Positions 30,402 to 38,418 of a DNA stretch of 64,000 nt are shown here, piece by piece; the first letter of the stretch is position 1; each line of letters opens with the position of its first letter. The DNA comes from Bradyrhizobium lupini (lineage in GTDB: Bacteria; Pseudomonadota; Alphaproteobacteria; Rhizobiales; Xanthobacteraceae). The stretch lies in the NCBI RefSeq assembly GCF_040939785.1, contig NZ_CP162553.1, positions 1,364,001-1,428,000 of the forward strand. The letters are read 5' to 3'. Both the position numbers and the translations under genes were made by a program. The notes beneath the pieces are model-generated. The model was not told the origin of the DNA. It saw nothing but the letters and a program-made list of their open reading frames with translations, and ran no database searches.

Positions 30402-31979
30402 ATGACCACACAGCCATTGGCCAATCTCGCCGACATGGTGCGCGAGCGCGCGACGAGCCGCGGCAACGCGATCGCCTTCGAGTTCGAGGGGCGCGCCACC
30501 AGCTTTGCCGAATTCGACGTCAAGACGAATAAAGTGGCCAATGCGCTGATCGCGATGGGTGTGAACAAGGGCCAGCGCATCGCCTATCTCGGCAAAAACA
30601 GCGATATCTATTTCGAGCTGCTGATGGGCGCGATGAAGGCCGGCGTGGTGATGGCGCCGGTGAACTGGCGGCTCGCGGGCCCCGAGGTCGCCTTCATCGT
30701 GAGCGATTGCAAAGCGCCGGTGCTGTTCGTGGGACCCGAGTTCATCACCCAGGTCCGCCAGATCAAGGACCAGTTGCCGGACGTGCGCAGCGTCATCACC
30801 ACCGAAGGCGGCGCGCCGGAATGGCAGGATTTTACAGCCTGGCGCGATGCACAGAGTGGCGACGATCCCAAGGTGCCGATCGACACGAAGGACATCGCGA
30901 TCCAGCTCTATACGTCGGGTACGACAGGCAAGCCGAAGGGCGCGATGCTGTCGCATGCGAACTTCCTCAACCTGGTGCAAACAGGTAATGCCGAGGACAA
31001 GCCCGAGTGGAACCGGTGGTCGACCGACGACGTGTCGCTGGTCGCGATGCCGATTTTCCATATCGGCGGCTCCGGCTGGGGCGTGATGGGGCTCTACCAC
31101 GGCGCCCGCGGCGTGATCGCGCGCGAGTTCGATCCGACCAAGGTGCTGGATTTCTTCGAGCAGTCCGGCATCACAAAGCTGTTCATGGTGCCGGCGGCGA
31201 TGCAGTTCGTGGTGCGGCAGCCGCGCGCGAGGACTGTCGATTTCTCGCGATTGAAATACATGCTGTACGGCGCCTCGCCGATACCGGCGGCGCTGCTGAA
31301 GGAATGCATCGAAATCTTCAAATGCGGCTTCGTGCAGATGTACGGCATGACCGAGACGACAGGCACCATCGTCGCGCTGCCGCCGGAGGATCATATCGAG
31401 GGCTTGGAGCGGATGCGCTCGGCCGGCAAGGCGCTACCGGGCGTCGAGATCGCGATCCTCGATGTTGACGGCAAGCCGCTGCCGCCGCGCGAGGTCGGCG
31501 AGATCGCGACGCGCTCGGGCTCCAACATGGCCGGCTACTGGAACCTGCCGGAGGCCACCGCCGCGACGTTGCGCGGCGACGGCTGGCTGCGCACGGGTGA
31601 TGCCGGCTACATGGACGAAGACGGCTATCTCTACATCCACGACCGCATCAAGGACATGATCATCTCCGGCGGCGAGAACATCTACCCGGCAGAGGTCGAG
31701 AGCGCGCTGTGCGATCATCCCGACGTCGCGGAAGCTGCCGTGATCGGCATACCCGACGACAAATGGGGTGAGGCGGTGAAGGCCGTCGTAGTGATGAAGC
31801 CGGGCAAGCAGGCGACCGCCACCGACATCATCAACTTCACCCGCGAGCGCATCGCCGGCTTCAAGACGCCGAAGAGCGTGGAGTTCCTGCCGGCCCTGCC
31901 GCGCAATCCGTCAGGCAAGATTTTGCGACGGCAGTTGCGGGAGCCGTATTGGGCCGGGAAGGATAGAAGGGTGAATTAG
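30402..31979 (+). CDS. Fatty-acid-type acyl-CoA synthetase
   Basis: 525 residues from MTTQPLANLAD with GGGAGAAAC before the ATG; an upstream in-frame start is not used. Motifs: QLYTSGTTGKPKGAM P-loop, MYGMTETTGTI, TGDAGYMDEDGYLYIHDRIK, DMIISGGENIYPAEVE, and RNPSGKILRRQLRE with the catalytic Lys. It forms acyl-CoA from an aliphatic or alicyclic acid and ATP. It follows the DECR-like SDR in the same direction and is convergent with the acyl-CoA dehydrogenase at 32146. It is a second, distinct ligase from the one at 26797. Confidence 0.92.
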   Translation: MTTQPLANLADMVRERATSRGNAIAFEFEGRATSFAEFDVKTNKVANALIAMGVNKGQRIAYLGKNSDIYFELLMGAMKAGVVMAPVNWRLAGPEVAFIVSDCKAPVLFVGPEFITQVRQIKDQLPDVRSVITTEGGAPEWQDFTAWRDAQSGDDPKVPIDTKDIAIQLYTSGTTGKPKGAMLSHANFLNLVQTGNAEDKPEWNRWSTDDVSLVAMPIFHIGGSGWGVMGLYHGARGVIAREFDPTKVLDFFEQSGITKLFMVPAAMQFVVRQPRARTVDFSRLKYMLYGASPIPAALLKECIEIFKCGFVQMYGMTETTGTIVALPPEDHIEGLERMRSAGKALPGVEIAILDVDGKPLPPREVGEIATRSGSNMAGYWNLPEATAATLRGDGWLRTGDAGYMDEDGYLYIHDRIKDMIISGGENIYPAEVESALCDHPDVAEAAVIGIPDDKWGEAVKAVVVMKPGKQATATDIINFTRERIAGFKTPKSVEFLPALPRNPSGKILRRQLREPYWAGKDRRVN

Positions 31980-31997
31980 CGCCACTCCGGCCACATC

Positions 31998-32116
31998 GTC
32001 GTCCCGGCGAAGGCGGACCCATAGCCACAGGATTGGGTTTTGCGAAAACTCGGAGTTGCCGTCTCGCGCTACGACTTCTCCGTGGGGTAATGGGTCCCGG
32101 CCTTCGCCGGGACGAC
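31998..32116. repeat. Inverted repeat, family D (GTCGTCCCGGCGAAGGC...)
   Basis: GTCGTCCCGGCGAAGGCGGA at the left and its complement ending GCCGGGACGAC at the right bracket about 80 bp. It sits between the convergent ligase and dehydrogenase genes. Confidence 0.8.
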
Positions 32117-32145
32117 TCCGGGGAGAGACTGCGCGCAACAATCCC

Positions 32146-33420
32146 TCAATGCTTCCCCGGCCCCATATAGCCGAACAAAAATCCCGCTACCTTGCGGATC
32201 TGGATCTCCTCGCTGCCCTCGGTGATGCGATAGCGGCGGTGATGGCGGTAAATGTGCTCGAACGGCTTGTGGCGTGAATAGCCCATGCCGCCGTGAACCT
32301 GCATGGCGCGGTCGGCAGACTCGCAACACAGGCGGTTTGCCCAGTAGTTGCACATCGAGACGCGGTCGGAGAGCGTGCGCTCGATCTGCTCCTCGGTGAG
32401 CTTGTCCATTTCCCAGGCGGTCTTGCGGATCAACAGGCGCAACATCTCGGCCTGCGTCGCAAGCTCGACCAGCGGGAATTGGATCGCCTGGTTCTCGGCC
32501 AGCGCCTTGCCGAACGGTTTTCGCTCGCGCGCATACTTCACGCTCTCGTTGATGCAGTAGACCGCTGCCCCCAACGAACTCGCTGCCTGCCGGATGCGGT
32601 TTTGATGGACAAAACATTGCGCCAGCGACAGGCCGCGACCGTCCTCGCCGAACAGCGCATCCTCCGGCACGAACACGTCCGTAAAGCTAACGCGGGGATG
32701 ATCGGTCGGCATGTTGAAGGTCCACATATACTCTTCGATCTTCACGCCATGGCTCGTGGCCGGCACCAGGAAGCAGGTGATGCCGCGGGCATCGCCGTCA
32801 TTGCCTGACGTGCGCGCGAACAGCGCGCAATGCGTGGCGACGTGCATGCCGGTCGTCCACATCTTCTCGCCGTTGATGATCCAGCCCTTGACGTTGTCAC
32901 GGGTCGCGGGCACCGCGCGCGCTTCCATATGGGTGGCGTCAGAGCCGTGATTTGGCTCGGTCAGGCCGAAGGTGATGCGGTACTTGCCCTTGATCGAGCC
33001 GTCGATCATCGCCTTCTGGTCGTCGCGTCCGTAGCGATCGAGCATGGTGGCGACGGGGAAGTTGCCGACGATGGAATGCTCGTTCTGGAGGTCGTTGTGC
33101 AGGCCGAGGCCCTTGGCGGCAAAGTGCTCGCGGATGACCGCCATCCAGAGGTTGGAGCCATTCTTGCCGCCATATTGCTTCGGCACCGCAAAACGCAAAT
33201 GGCCGGCGGCGTCTGCGAGATCCTTGGCCTTGCGCAGCAGCGCCTCCCATTCGTGGCGCGGCAGGCCGCCATTCTCGAAATCGGTGCGCGCCCATTCGCG
33301 GCGGTGATCGAAGAAGCGGATGTTATCGTCGGCCGCCTCCAGCGGCTTGATCTCTTGTTCGATGAAAAGGTCGAGCTCTGCGAGATAGGCGACGAGATCG
33401 GCAGGCAGCGAGAAATCCAC
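32146..33420 (-). CDS. Acyl-CoA dehydrogenase family flavoprotein
   Basis: 424 residues from a GTG at 33420 with GGGAGA six bases upstream; longer in-frame starts reach into the intergenic region. FAD-binding segments FGLTEPNHGSDATHM and GWIINGEKMWTTGMH, the helical domain LGAAVYCINESVKYARERKPFGK split over the usual positions, and the catalytic region RYRITEGSEEIQIRKVAG with the Glu in the YEGT-like turn. It introduces an alpha,beta double bond into an acyl-CoA, passing electrons to ETF. It is not of the ACAD11 type, unlike the gene at 38419. Confidence 0.9.
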   Translation of the reverse strand: MDFSLPADLVAYLAELDLFIEQEIKPLEAADDNIRFFDHRREWARTDFENGGLPRHEWEALLRKAKDLADAAGHLRFAVPKQYGGKNGSNLWMAVIREHFAAKGLGLHNDLQNEHSIVGNFPVATMLDRYGRDDQKAMIDGSIKGKYRITFGLTEPNHGSDATHMEARAVPATRDNVKGWIINGEKMWTTGMHVATHCALFARTSGNDGDARGITCFLVPATSHGVKIEEYMWTFNMPTDHPRVSFTDVFVPEDALFGEDGRGLSLAQCFVHQNRIRQAASSLGAAVYCINESVKYARERKPFGKALAENQAIQFPLVELATQAEMLRLLIRKTAWEMDKLTEEQIERTLSDRVSMCNYWANRLCCESADRAMQVHGGMGYSRHKPFEHIYRHHRRYRITEGSEEIQIRKVAGFLFGYMGPGKH

Positions 33421-33630
33421 GGCTCTCTCCCGGATGATTTTTTCGTTTTGCGTTAAGGCGCTGGGCGCAGCTTTGCTTCGCACGATTAAGGTGAGAAGAG
33501 CGCCGCCAAGTCAAGCAATGGGAGGCGTGCCGGATGCGCAAGGCGCATTGCGCAATTCGATGGTGCTCTAGCGCGGAGGCGCGGTAGTATTCCGGCAATA
33601 TTCCTTCACGAGAAACTGCGGGAGCGCGCG

Positions 33631-34410
33631 ATGGAGCTGAACTTTTCCAAAGTGGAACGCAAGGGGCCGATCACGATAGTCACGCTGTCGCGGCCCGAGG
33701 TCTACAACGCGCTGCACACTGACGCGCATTTCGAGCTCAACAAGGTGTTTGACGATTTCTCCGCCGATCCCGAGCAGTGGATCGCGATCGTCACCGGTAG
33801 CGGCGACAAGGCGTTCTGCGCCGGCAACGATCTGAAATGGCAGGCCGCCGGCGGCAAGCGGGGCTGGGACAAAGGCGGCTTCGCCGGCCTCACCGCGCGC
33901 TTCGACTGCGACAAGCCGATCATCGCCGCGGTCAATGGCGTGGCGATGGGCGGCGGTTTCGAGATTGCGCTGGCCTGCGACCTGATCATTGCCTCGGAGA
34001 ACGCGACCTTCGCGCTGCCCGAGCCGCGCGTCGGGCTGGCCGCACTCGCCGGAGGCCTGCACCGGCTGCCGCGCCAGATCGGGCTGAAGCGTGCCATGGG
34101 CATGATCCTCACCGCGCGTCATGTCAGCGCTAAGGAGGGTCTCGAACTCGGCTTCGTCAACGAGGTGGTGCCGCAGGGCGAGGCGCTCACGGCCGCGCTG
34201 CGCTGGGCTGAGATGATCACCAAGAATTCGCCGATGTCGATCCGCGCCTCAAAGCAGGCGATCCAGAAGGGCCTCGGCGTGTCGCTGGAGCAGGCGATCG
34301 AGGAACAGCGCGAATATCCAGCCGTGAAGGCGATGGTGGCGTCGCAGGACTACATCGAGGGCCCGAAGGCGTTTGCGGAGAAGCGGCCGCCGAAATGGGT
34401 GGGGAAGTGA
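33631..34410 (+). CDS. Enoyl-CoA hydratase
   Basis: 259 residues, ATG preceded by GGGAG. Both catalytic glutamates are present, in VAMGGGFEIALACD and FALPEPRVGLAAL, with the oxyanion-hole segment AFCAGNDLKW. This is the only one of the three crotonases here with the full hydratase pair, so a true hydratase (or related carnitinyl-type) activity is most likely. It is divergent from the acyl-CoA dehydrogenase at 32146 across 210 bp that probably hold both promoters. Confidence 0.9.
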   Translation: MELNFSKVERKGPITIVTLSRPEVYNALHTDAHFELNKVFDDFSADPEQWIAIVTGSGDKAFCAGNDLKWQAAGGKRGWDKGGFAGLTARFDCDKPIIAAVNGVAMGGGFEIALACDLIIASENATFALPEPRVGLAALAGGLHRLPRQIGLKRAMGMILTARHVSAKEGLELGFVNEVVPQGEALTAALRWAEMITKNSPMSIRASKQAIQKGLGVSLEQAIEEQREYPAVKAMVASQDYIEGPKAFAEKRPPKWVGK

Positions 34411-34434
34411 AGGGTCGCTTGGCTCGTCACCGCC

Positions 34435-34536
34435 GTCATGCCCCGGCTTGACCGGGGCATCCAGTACGCCACGGCTTCTCGGCTCAATCACTGCCGTCTC
34501 TGGAATACTGGATCGCCCGCCTTCGCGGGGGATGAC
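34435..34536. repeat. Inverted repeat, family C (GTCATGCCCCGGCTTGACCG type)
   Basis: GTCATGCCCCGGCTTGACCG, internal CATCCAGTA / TACTGGATC pairing, and the closing GGGGGATGAC. Near-identical copies occur at 38164-38265 and 54101-54200. It lies between convergent genes. Confidence 0.85.
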
Positions 34537-34556
34537 AGCAGAGAGTGTAGTACCGC

Positions 34557-34934
34557 CTACCCGCTTCGCGAGAGTTCGCGTTTGTACGACGCGTAATTCG
34601 GCTGGTCCACCGCAAGCTTGTCCATGGTCGTCTGCCACAGATGCTCGGCAAGGCCGGGCGTCGCTAGATCGACCTCGCCCTTGGCGATGCGCTCGGCCAG
34701 CGTGCGGTTGAGATCGGTCACCGAGCCGTCCATGCCGAGCAGAGCACGCAGCCGCTCCACCTCAGCGGCGTCGCTCCCCTCCTCCCGCGTCAACTGCCGC
34801 GTCACGAGGTCGAGGATGTTGATGGCGACGCGCAGCTTGAAGGCCTGATGGCCGTAGATCAGCGGCGCGATGTCGTTGCGGAGGAAATCGGCGACCGACT
34901 TCGTCAGCTCGATCGGGGTCGGCTCGTCCTGCAT
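34557..34934 (-). CDS. Small DUF6285-type protein, LvaB-like partner of the adjacent kinase
   Basis: 125 residues from MQDEPTPIELTKSV with GGGGGAG upstream. It is mostly helical, with conserved-looking VADFLRNDIAPLIYGHQAFKLRVAINILDLV split in two helices, and ends QTTMDKLAVDQPNYASY. It begins 2 bp after the stop of the phosphotransferase gene, so the two are coupled. From memory this corresponds to DUF6285, and small proteins in this position (LvaB in Pseudomonas putida levulinate catabolism) are needed for activity of the neighbouring 4-hydroxyacyl-CoA kinase. Family recall moderate; partner role inferred. Confidence 0.78.
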   Translation of the reverse strand: MQDEPTPIELTKSVADFLRNDIAPLIYGHQAFKLRVAINILDLVTRQLTREEGSDAAEVERLRALLGMDGSVTDLNRTLAERIAKGEVDLATPGLAEHLWQTTMDKLAVDQPNYASYKRELSRSG

Positions 34935-34936
34935 GG

Positions 34937-35923
34937 TCAACTCCCCCGCGGCGCCAGCAGCCGCAACAGATCGATCTCGGTCTCGGAAGCGCGGCGGCCG
35001 ATCATGGCGCGTTCCATCGAATGGTCCGGGCCCTCGCGAAAGCGCTGCATCATGCCGCCGCACATGATGCCCCAGCGCAGCGTGCCCATCACTTCCCAGA
35101 ATTTGACACGCGATGGATCGACCTTGCGCCCAGCCGCCTCATAGCCGGCAAACAGCTCCTGACGCGAGCCAAAGCCGCCGACCGGCTTGTCGATCTCGCC
35201 AAAGCGCCAGGAGTTGACGCAGACCCAGCCGAGATCCTCCATGGGATCGCCGAGATGGGCGAGCTCCCAGTCCAGCACCGCGCGCAGGCCGTCGGCGCCA
35301 ATGATGAGATTGCCGTTGCGGAAATCGCCATGCACCAGCGTCGTCTCGGCCGAAGGGCCCGGATCGTGGTCGCGGAGCCAGCGCAGCGCCAGCTCGAAGA
35401 CGGGTTTGGGCCAGTCCAGGCTGCGATAATCGCGTTCGAACTCAGAGATCTCCTCCGTCGCGGACCGGCTGCGCAGCTCGGGCAATTTGTCCCGCGGCAG
35501 CCCGTGCAGCTTCGCGAGCACGCCGCCGATCTGCCGTGCGAGACGCGGCCGCGCCGCCGCAAACTCGTCGTCGCGCAGAATCTTGCGCGCGATGGTTTCG
35601 CCCTCGACCCGCTGCATGATGAAGCCGGTGCCGAGATCGTCGTCCGGCGTGAGCACATGCATCACGCGCGGCGACGGCACGCCGGCCTCATAGGCAAGCT
35701 GCATCAGCTGCGCTTCCGCGCCGAGACCTGCCGCGCGCGTCGGCGCCGCGCCATACCCCTTCGGCGAGCGGCGCAGGATCGCACCGATCGGCTCGTCGGG
35801 ATGCACGATGTCGAAGCGCCAGGTCTCCTGGCTGGCGCCGCCGGACAGCTTGGCCGCGCCGGTCACGCCGGTCGCCCCCTCGCACCAGCGCGCAACGCTG
35901 CGGGAAAGCTCAGCCTCGATCAT
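34937..35923 (-). CDS. APH-fold phosphotransferase, ACAD10/11 N-domain/LvaA-like
   Basis: 328 residues of the aminoglycoside-phosphotransferase fold. The catalytic loop is LVHGDFRNGNLII (Asp200, Asn203) and the metal-binding Asp218 is in VLDWELAHLGDP. GASQETWRFDI and ILRRSPKG form the nucleotide-binding N-lobe. LAHLGDPMEDLGWVC is typical of the branch that includes LvaA and the N-terminal domain of mammalian ACAD10/11, which phosphorylate the 4-hydroxyl of hydroxyacyl-CoAs, rather than antibiotic kinases. Its start overlaps the upstream crotonase stop by 4 bp (ATGA) and a small DUF6285-type gene follows. Antibiotic resistance is unlikely. Confidence 0.88.
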   Translation of the reverse strand: MIEAELSRSVARWCEGATGVTGAAKLSGGASQETWRFDIVHPDEPIGAILRRSPKGYGAAPTRAAGLGAEAQLMQLAYEAGVPSPRVMHVLTPDDDLGTGFIMQRVEGETIARKILRDDEFAAARPRLARQIGGVLAKLHGLPRDKLPELRSRSATEEISEFERDYRSLDWPKPVFELALRWLRDHDPGPSAETTLVHGDFRNGNLIIGADGLRAVLDWELAHLGDPMEDLGWVCVNSWRFGEIDKPVGGFGSRQELFAGYEAAGRKVDPSRVKFWEVMGTLRWGIMCGGMMQRFREGPDHSMERAMIGRRASETEIDLLRLLAPRGS

Positions 35924-36708
35924 TTGCCCTTGAACTGCGCCGGACGCTTCTCCAGGAAGGCGCCAACACCTTCGCGGAAATCATCCGTGTCGCCGGCATG
36001 GAGCTGGCACTGAAATTCGAGATTGAGCTGATCCTCGAAGGAATTCTCCGGGCTGTCCCAGTACAGCTTGCGGATCAGCGACAGCGCGACCGTCGGGCCG
36101 CTGGCGAGGTCGCGCGCAAGCTTCATCGCCTCCTCCATCAGCACGCCGTCATCATAGACGCGATTCACAAGGCCCCATTCCAGCGCCTTATCGGCCGGGA
36201 GCCGCTCGCCCATCAACGACAATTCGATCGAGCGTGCCTTGCCGATCAGCCGCGGCAAGAGCCAGGTCGAGCCGCAATCCGGCACCAGACCGATGCGGCG
36301 GAACGCTTGCAGGAAATAGGACGAGCGCGCGCACAGGATCATGTCGCCGAGCAGCGCGAAGCTCATGCCGGCGCCGGCCGCCGGGCCGTTGACCGCGGTC
36401 ACGATCGGGCAATGCAGATTGCGGATGCGGCGCAGGAAGGGATGGAAGCCGGTCTCGAGCGTCAGGCCGGCCTTGGTCTTCTTCGACTGGTTGTTGCGGC
36501 CCTGGAGATCTGCCCCGGTGCAGAACGCCCGCCCTGCGCCCGTCAGCACCACGCAGCGCACCTCGTCCTTCTTCTCCTCGATCGTGTCGAGCGCTTCTGA
36601 GAGACCGCCCAGCATGTCCACGGAGACCGCGTTCATCACCTCCTGATGGTCGAGCTTGAGGATCGCGACCGAACCATCGAGATCGAGCGTGACGTGTTTG
36701 AACTGCAT
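35920..36708 (-). CDS. PaaG-like enoyl-CoA hydratase/isomerase
   Basis: 262 residues from MQFKHVTLDLD with GAGGAAACC ahead; a longer in-frame start at 36801 is not preferred. Hydratase glutamates are absent: AAGAGMSFALLGD and FLQAFRRIGLVPDCGSTWLL instead show the Asp of GLVPDCGS used by PaaG and enoyl-CoA isomerases. It probably shifts a double bond or opens a ring rather than hydrating. It is the first gene of the crotonase-kinase-DUF6285 operon and is divergent from an SDR gene. Confidence 0.9.
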   Translation of the reverse strand: MQFKHVTLDLDGSVAILKLDHQEVMNAVSVDMLGGLSEALDTIEEKKDEVRCVVLTGAGRAFCTGADLQGRNNQSKKTKAGLTLETGFHPFLRRIRNLHCPIVTAVNGPAAGAGMSFALLGDMILCARSSYFLQAFRRIGLVPDCGSTWLLPRLIGKARSIELSLMGERLPADKALEWGLVNRVYDDGVLMEEAMKLARDLASGPTVALSLIRKLYWDSPENSFEDQLNLEFQCQLHAGDTDDFREGVGAFLEKRPAQFKGK

Positions 36709-36873
36709 GGTTTCCTCGTGAGTTGCGGCCTGCACCAGTTTCGCAGACCGGAATTGCTTTTGCCGGGGCGCATATTTGATTTTTGGCGCGGTCTTGTCCA
36801 TGGTGATCGGAGCATAGCAAGCAATCTTGCGCGCAGCGGCTGATGCGCACGATGCAAAAACAGGAAACGCGCC

Positions 36874-37653
36874 ATGAACCTTTTCGACCTTTCGGGACGC
36901 GTCGCCGTGATCACCGGCGGCAATGGCGGCATCGGGCTGGGCATCGCGCAGGCGCTCGCCGGCCAGGGCTGCAACGTCTCGATCTGGGGCCGGAATGCTG
37001 ACAAGAACAAGGCCGCTGCCGCGAGCCTGGCCGGGCTATCAGGCAAGGTCGACACGCGGGTCTGCGACGTCACCGACCCGACCTCGGTCAACGCCGCGAT
37101 GAAGGCCACGCTCGACACATTCGGCCGGGTCGACGGCTGCTTCGCCAATGCCGGCATCGGCGGCGGCGGCCGGCGCTCCTTTATCGAACGCACCGAGGAA
37201 GAATGGCGCACGATGTTTGCGACCAATCTCGACGGCGTGTTCCACGCGTTCCAGGCTGCCGCAAAACACATGACCGCGCGCGCCGAGGCCGGCGATCGCT
37301 TCGGCCGGCTGGTGGCGACTTCGAGCCTCGCCTCGATCTTCGGCACCGCGCGCAACGAGCACTATGCCGCGACCAAGGCCGCGATCAACGCGCTGGTGCG
37401 TGCGCTCGGCGTCGAGCTGGCGCGTCACGGCGTCACCGCGAACGCGATCCTGCCGGGCTGGATCAAGAGCGACATGACCTCGGGCCTGATGGCCAACGAG
37501 AAATTCGTCGCCAACGTGATGCCGCGAATTCCGGTGCGGCGCTTCGGCGAGGCCAGCGACTTCGGCGGCATCGCGGTGTATCTGATGAGCAAGGCCTCGT
37601 CGTACCACACGGCGGATACGTTCGTGATCGACGGCGGTTATACGGCGTTCTGA
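36874..37653 (+). CDS. SDR-family oxidoreductase
   Basis: 259 residues. TGGNGGIG at 14-21, ANAG at 91-94, Ser151 and Tyr164-x3-Lys168 (YAATK) make a complete classical SDR. The Arg in WGRNADK after beta-2 hints at NADP(H). It is divergent from the PaaG-like gene over 165 bp, so it is likely co-regulated with that operon. In the LvaABCD comparison it could act as the 3-hydroxyacyl-CoA dehydrogenase (LvaD role), which is inference. Confidence 0.88.
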   Translation: MNLFDLSGRVAVITGGNGGIGLGIAQALAGQGCNVSIWGRNADKNKAAAASLAGLSGKVDTRVCDVTDPTSVNAAMKATLDTFGRVDGCFANAGIGGGGRRSFIERTEEEWRTMFATNLDGVFHAFQAAAKHMTARAEAGDRFGRLVATSSLASIFGTARNEHYAATKAAINALVRALGVELARHGVTANAILPGWIKSDMTSGLMANEKFVANVMPRIPVRRFGEASDFGGIAVYLMSKASSYHTADTFVIDGGYTAF

Positions 37654-37658
37654 TTCTC

Positions 37659-37740
37659 GTAGCCCGGATGGCGCGCAGCGCAATCCGGGACCGCCAAAAG
37701 CAAACAAGACCCGGATTACGCTTCGCTCCATCCGGGCTAC
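37659..37740. repeat. Inverted repeat, family A
   Basis: GTAGCCCGGATGGCGCGCAG at the left and its near-complement ending TCCATCCGGGCTAC at the right, five bases after the SDR stop. Third copy of this family in the window. Confidence 0.85.
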
Positions 37741-37764
37741 AAATCATAATGAGGGGAACGGCAA

Positions 37765-38145
37765 ATGTTTTCACACGTGATGATCGGCACCAACGACCTC
37801 GACAAGGCCAAGACGTTCTACGACAATTTGCTCTCCACGCTCGAAGTGCGGCCGGCGCGCGTCGACGGCCGTCGGATCTTCTACATCACCAAGACGGGCG
37901 TGTTCTCGGTGACGAAGCCGATCAACGGCGAAGCGGCGACGCCTGCGAATGGCGGCACCATCGGCTTTGCCGCCAACTCGCCGGAACAGGTCAATGCATG
38001 GCATACGGCCGGCATCGCCGCCGGCGGCGTTCCTTGCGAAGATCCTCCTGGTGTCCGTCAAGGCCCGGGCGTCAACCTCTATATTGCCTATTTGCGTGAC
38101 CTCGACGGCAACAAGATCTGCGCGATGCACCGGATGGCAAGCTAG
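37765..38145 (+). CDS. VOC-family (glyoxalase-like) protein
   Basis: 126 residues with one vicinal-oxygen-chelate module: MFSHVMIGTNDLDKAKTFYD at the start and YLRDLDGNKICAMHR at the end, where the metal-ligand Glu of active glyoxalases is usually found (here Cys/Ala). A GAGGGGAA ribosome-binding site precedes the ATG. Such small proteins include glyoxalases, dioxygenases and binding proteins; function cannot be assigned. Confidence 0.82.
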   Translation: MFSHVMIGTNDLDKAKTFYDNLLSTLEVRPARVDGRRIFYITKTGVFSVTKPINGEAATPANGGTIGFAANSPEQVNAWHTAGIAAGGVPCEDPPGVRQGPGVNLYIAYLRDLDGNKICAMHRMAS

Positions 38146-38163
38146 GCCGGCCGCAACCACCGC

Positions 38164-38265
38164 TGTCATGCCCCGGCTTGACCGGGGCATCCAGTACGCC
38201 GCAGCTTCTCGATAGATCACATACGCCTCGGAGTACTGGATCGCCCGATCAAGTCGGGCGATGAC
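38164..38265. repeat. Inverted repeat, family C
   Basis: GTCATGCCCCGGCTTGACCG with closing GTCGGGCGATGAC, and internal CATCCAGTA / TACTGGATC arms. Near-identical in its left half to 34435-34536. Confidence 0.85.
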
Positions 38266-38418
38266 AGCGAGAATGCCGCCCATTCAAACAACATTTCAAA
38301 CGTCCGCGATATTCCATCGCATGGCATGGCTCGCGTTGGAAAAAATGCGCGCTCGCACTTTGGCGACGCTGCGACTATTCTCCGGCGCAACGCGATCTCA
38401 GCGACCCCGGGAGGAACA

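Noticed and set aside
34937..35923. Aminoglycoside resistance kinase
   Set aside because: The APH fold is present, but the sequence branch and the acyl-CoA neighbours point to the LvaA/ACAD10-11 group.
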